Shown: positions 62,216-64,000 of the stretch, in pieces | Position numbering within the stretch: the stretch's first letter is position 1 | Layout of the letters: each line of letters begins with the position of its first letter | Assembly: GCA_937922085.1 (NCBI GenBank) | Contig: CAKZVD010000003.1 | Span: 62,001-126,000 of the forward strand | DNA: 64,000 nucleotides | Direction: 5' to 3' | Origin: an uncultured Tenacibaculum sp. | GTDB lineage: Bacteria; Bacteroidota; Bacteroidia; Flavobacteriales; Flavobacteriaceae | Program-made: the position numbers and the translations under genes | Notes under the pieces: model-generated | Databases searched by the model: none | Told to the model about the DNA's origin: nothing | The model's input: only the letters and a program-made list of their open reading frames with translations

Positions 62216-64000
62216 TTAGGCTTTAAGAAGAATTTCTCTTACCTGAGTTTTACAGCTACCACAACCTATACCTGCACCTGTTAAATTACATAATTCTGTA
62301 AAATTAGTGCAACCTCCTTTTATTGCTTCTTTAATATTTCCTTCTCCTACTTGACTACACGAGCAAATTAAATTTCCTATAACGGGTTTATTATTAGAAG
62401 TACCTCGTAGTAAAGTATTTCTTTTATCAGACATCTCTATTTTTCCTTCTATCATCGTTTTAAATTCAGCAAACTCACTTTTGTCTCCCATTAAAACCGC
62501 TCCTATTAATAAATCATCTTTAACAATACATTTTTTATAATACCGTTTAGAAATATCTGTAAAAATTATTTCTTCATAACTGTCATCATTATCAGGAATA
62601 TTTATTTCACCAATACTACATAAATTTAAATCATTAAACTTTAAGATATTCATAAGCACAGACCCCTTATAATTACTACTTATATCTCCTTCTATATAAC
62701 TTGCTAAAACACCTGCTTGTTCCTCTGCTGCTGAAGTGATTCCGAATAATTGATTCTTATATTCTGCTATTTCTCCTATTGCAAAAATATTTGGGTCTGA
62801 GGTTTGTAAATGTTCATTCACTTTTACACCACTACCGCATGCAATACCATTTTGTTTTGCTATTTCAATATTAGGAATAGTTCCTATTGCATAAACAATA
62901 GCATTCGCAGTAATTAATTTTCCACTTTTTAAATTAATATTTAATGCTTTAGATTCAAAATCATCAAAAACTGTGCTTACTTCGTTATCAAAATAAATTT
63001 GAATCCCCCTTTCTTTTACATCTAAGGCAAGTAACTTACTAGAAATCGTATCTAATTGACGTTCCATTAGTCTAGAAGCTCTTTGTACAATTGTTATTTT
63101 AACATTTTGATGTTTTAAAGCAGCTGCCATTTCTAAACCTAGCAATCCGCCACCCACAATTACTACATGTTGCTCTTCTGGTTTTAAATTTGTTGCCTCT
63201 AAATACAATTTAAACCTATCCGCATCTATCTTATTACGCATCGTAAATCTGCCTGGTAAATCAATTTGAACATCTTTAGGTATAAAAGCTCTACTACCAG
63301 TTGCTATAATAAGTTTATCGTAATTATGACTTTTAGCATTACTATCTATCACTACTTTTTCTTCTTTATTTATTTTAGTGATAAGAGTTTCTGAGTGCAC
63401 TATTAAATTTAATTCTTTAAGTGCTTTTTCTTTTATTTTTAATAGTTCTTCCCAAGTTAATTCTTCTGTTATGTATTCAGGTAAAAGCACTCTGTTATAA
63501 AACAAGTTAGGTTCTTTTGAAAATACATGAATTTCATCTTTTTCATTCTTTTCTCTATAATTCTGAATAAATCTAAAAGAAGCAGCTCCGGCTCCAACAA
63601 TTATAATTTTTTCAACTGGTTTTACATATTTATTTACAGATACATAAGTAAATTTAAACTCTGGCTCTTTAGACAAAGGATCTACCACCGTATTGGTTAA
63701 ATTATTTGCCCTATTTAAATCATTTTTTAATTTTTTCCCCCAATGCATTGGTAAAAAAACAACTCCTTCTCTTACGCTATCTGTAACATTTGCTCGTACT
63801 CTAACTAATCCATTTTTACTTTTAATTTCAACAATATCATCTTCTTTTATCTTATTTAAATAAGCATCTACTGTATTAATTTCTAATACTGGTTTTGGAT
63901 AATGTGATTTTAATCTAGATACTTTACCAGTCTTAGTCATTGTATGCCATTGATCGCGTACTCTACCAGTTGTAAGAATCATTGGGAAATTAGCCTCTTT
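62216..64000 (-). CDS. Assimilatory nitrate reductase fused to FAD reductase and [2Fe-2S] BFD domain (5' end off window)
   Basis: The frame stays open to the right edge (KEANFP precedes the apparent Met, which is internal), so only the C-terminal part is visible. In order: the MGD-binding C-terminal domain of a molybdopterin oxidoreductase (ILTTGRVRDQWHTMTKTGKV), a NirB/rubredoxin-reductase-type FAD/NAD module (IIIVGAGAASFRF and HVVIVGGGLLGLEMAAALK), and a final BFD-like [2Fe-2S] domain (LICSCSQVGEG ... GIGCGSC). It reduces nitrate to nitrite for assimilation, taking electrons from NAD(P)H through its own reductase. The rubredoxin-tailed gene follows by 19 bp. Confidence 0.82.
   Translation of the reverse strand, partial: KEANFPMILTTGRVRDQWHTMTKTGKVSRLKSHYPKPVLEINTVDAYLNKIKEDDIVEIKSKNGLVRVRANVTDSVREGVVFLPMHWGKKLKNDLNRANNLTNTVVDPLSKEPEFKFTYVSVNKYVKPVEKIIIVGAGAASFRFIQNYREKNEKDEIHVFSKEPNLFYNRVLLPEYITEELTWEELLKIKEKALKELNLIVHSETLITKINKEEKVVIDSNAKSHNYDKLIIATGSRAFIPKDVQIDLPGRFTMRNKIDADRFKLYLEATNLKPEEQHVVIVGGGLLGLEMAAALKHQNVKITIVQRASRLMERQLDTISSKLLALDVKERGIQIYFDNEVSTVFDDFESKALNINLKSGKLITANAIVYAIGTIPNIEIAKQNGIACGSGVKVNEHLQTSDPNIFAIGEIAEYKNQLFGITSAAEEQAGVLASYIEGDISSNYKGSVLMNILKFNDLNLCSIGEINIPDNDDSYEEIIFTDISKRYYKKCIVKDDLLIGAVLMGDKSEFAEFKTMIEGKIEMSDKRNTLLRGTSNNKPVIGNLICSCSQVGEGNIKEAIKGGCTNFTELCNLTGAGIGCGSCKTQVREILLKA

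Noticed and set aside
1..64000. CRISPR array, complete insertion sequence or rRNA operon
   Set aside because: No regularly spaced short repeats, transposase with terminal repeats, or rRNA-like sequence was found on reading both strands.

Overview
The window is a low-GC (roughly 30%), AT-rich chromosome segment of a Bacteroidota bacterium, most likely a marine member of the Flavobacteriaceae (Tenacibaculum/Polaribacter-like; inferred from protein flavour, not from a marker gene). Supporting signs are TAnnTTTG-type -7 boxes, SusR-like DUF6377 regulation, LytS/LytTR two-component pairs, DUF6642, RMD1 and AsmA proteins, and large Asp-box beta-propeller secreted proteins. No rRNA, complete tRNA, CRISPR array or intact insertion sequence was seen.

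Layout. (1) 0.4-5.4 kb: a plus-strand polyamine operon (arginine decarboxylase, agmatinase, RMD1-family protein, deoxyhypusine-synthase-like enzyme with its catalytic Lys, a 46-residue acidic protein, a VOC protein). (2) 5.2-6.9 kb: a small family of lineage-specific proteins, two of them a tandem duplication; each duplicate carries a 71-nt upstream element with interleaved complementary segments and one compensatory base change. (3) 7.0-10.0 kb: an overlapping gene pair, a GshB-like ATP-grasp ligase and an N-formylglutamate-amidohydrolase/QEGLA metallopeptidase fusion. (4) 10.1-16.2 kb: a decayed accessory island: truncated tyrosine recombinase, long direct repeats at about 11.05 and 16.0 kb, and between them the wreck of a beta-glucan utilisation locus (DUF6377 regulator, a SusC-start::GH30 deletion chimera, one intact GH30, a broken secreted-protein start). 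(5) 16.2-23.4 kb: LytTR regulator and LytS-type kinase, a pseudogenised envelope gene, an outer-membrane barrel, an M23 lipoprotein and small envelope genes. (6) 23.5-34.8 kb: AsmA-like giant, DUF6642 gene between 22-bp direct repeats, a half-helicase, two serine hydrolases (one with its catalytic residues replaced), a PD40 protein and a second kinase/regulator pair. (7) 35.0-48.6 kb: an unlisted Cys-rich peptide gene, three paralogous Asp-box propeller proteins of more than 1000 residues, gamma-glutamyltransferase and a LamG lipoprotein. (8) 49.0-49.35 kb: a ghost locus, remnants of a paralogue of region 5. (9) 51.3-64.0 kb: a nitrate assimilation island: outer-membrane porin, NrtABCD-type ABC transporter, an FNR-like regulator, moeA, mobA, a moaC-moaB fusion, a rubredoxin-tailed protein and a nitrate reductase/FAD reductase fusion that runs off the right edge.

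How it works together. The best-connected system is nitrate assimilation: uptake (porin plus ABC transporter), molybdenum cofactor synthesis, and reduction with built-in electron transfer. It is probably controlled by the Crp/Fnr protein, whose four cysteines are spaced almost exactly as in E. coli FNR. A 16-bp palindrome with FNR geometry (AAGTA-N4-TACTT) lies in the regulator/moeA divergent promoter, and a one-mismatch copy lies upstream of nrtA. The other recurring theme is genome decay: broken paralogues, deletion chimeras and dispersed repeats mark where accessory DNA has been lost.
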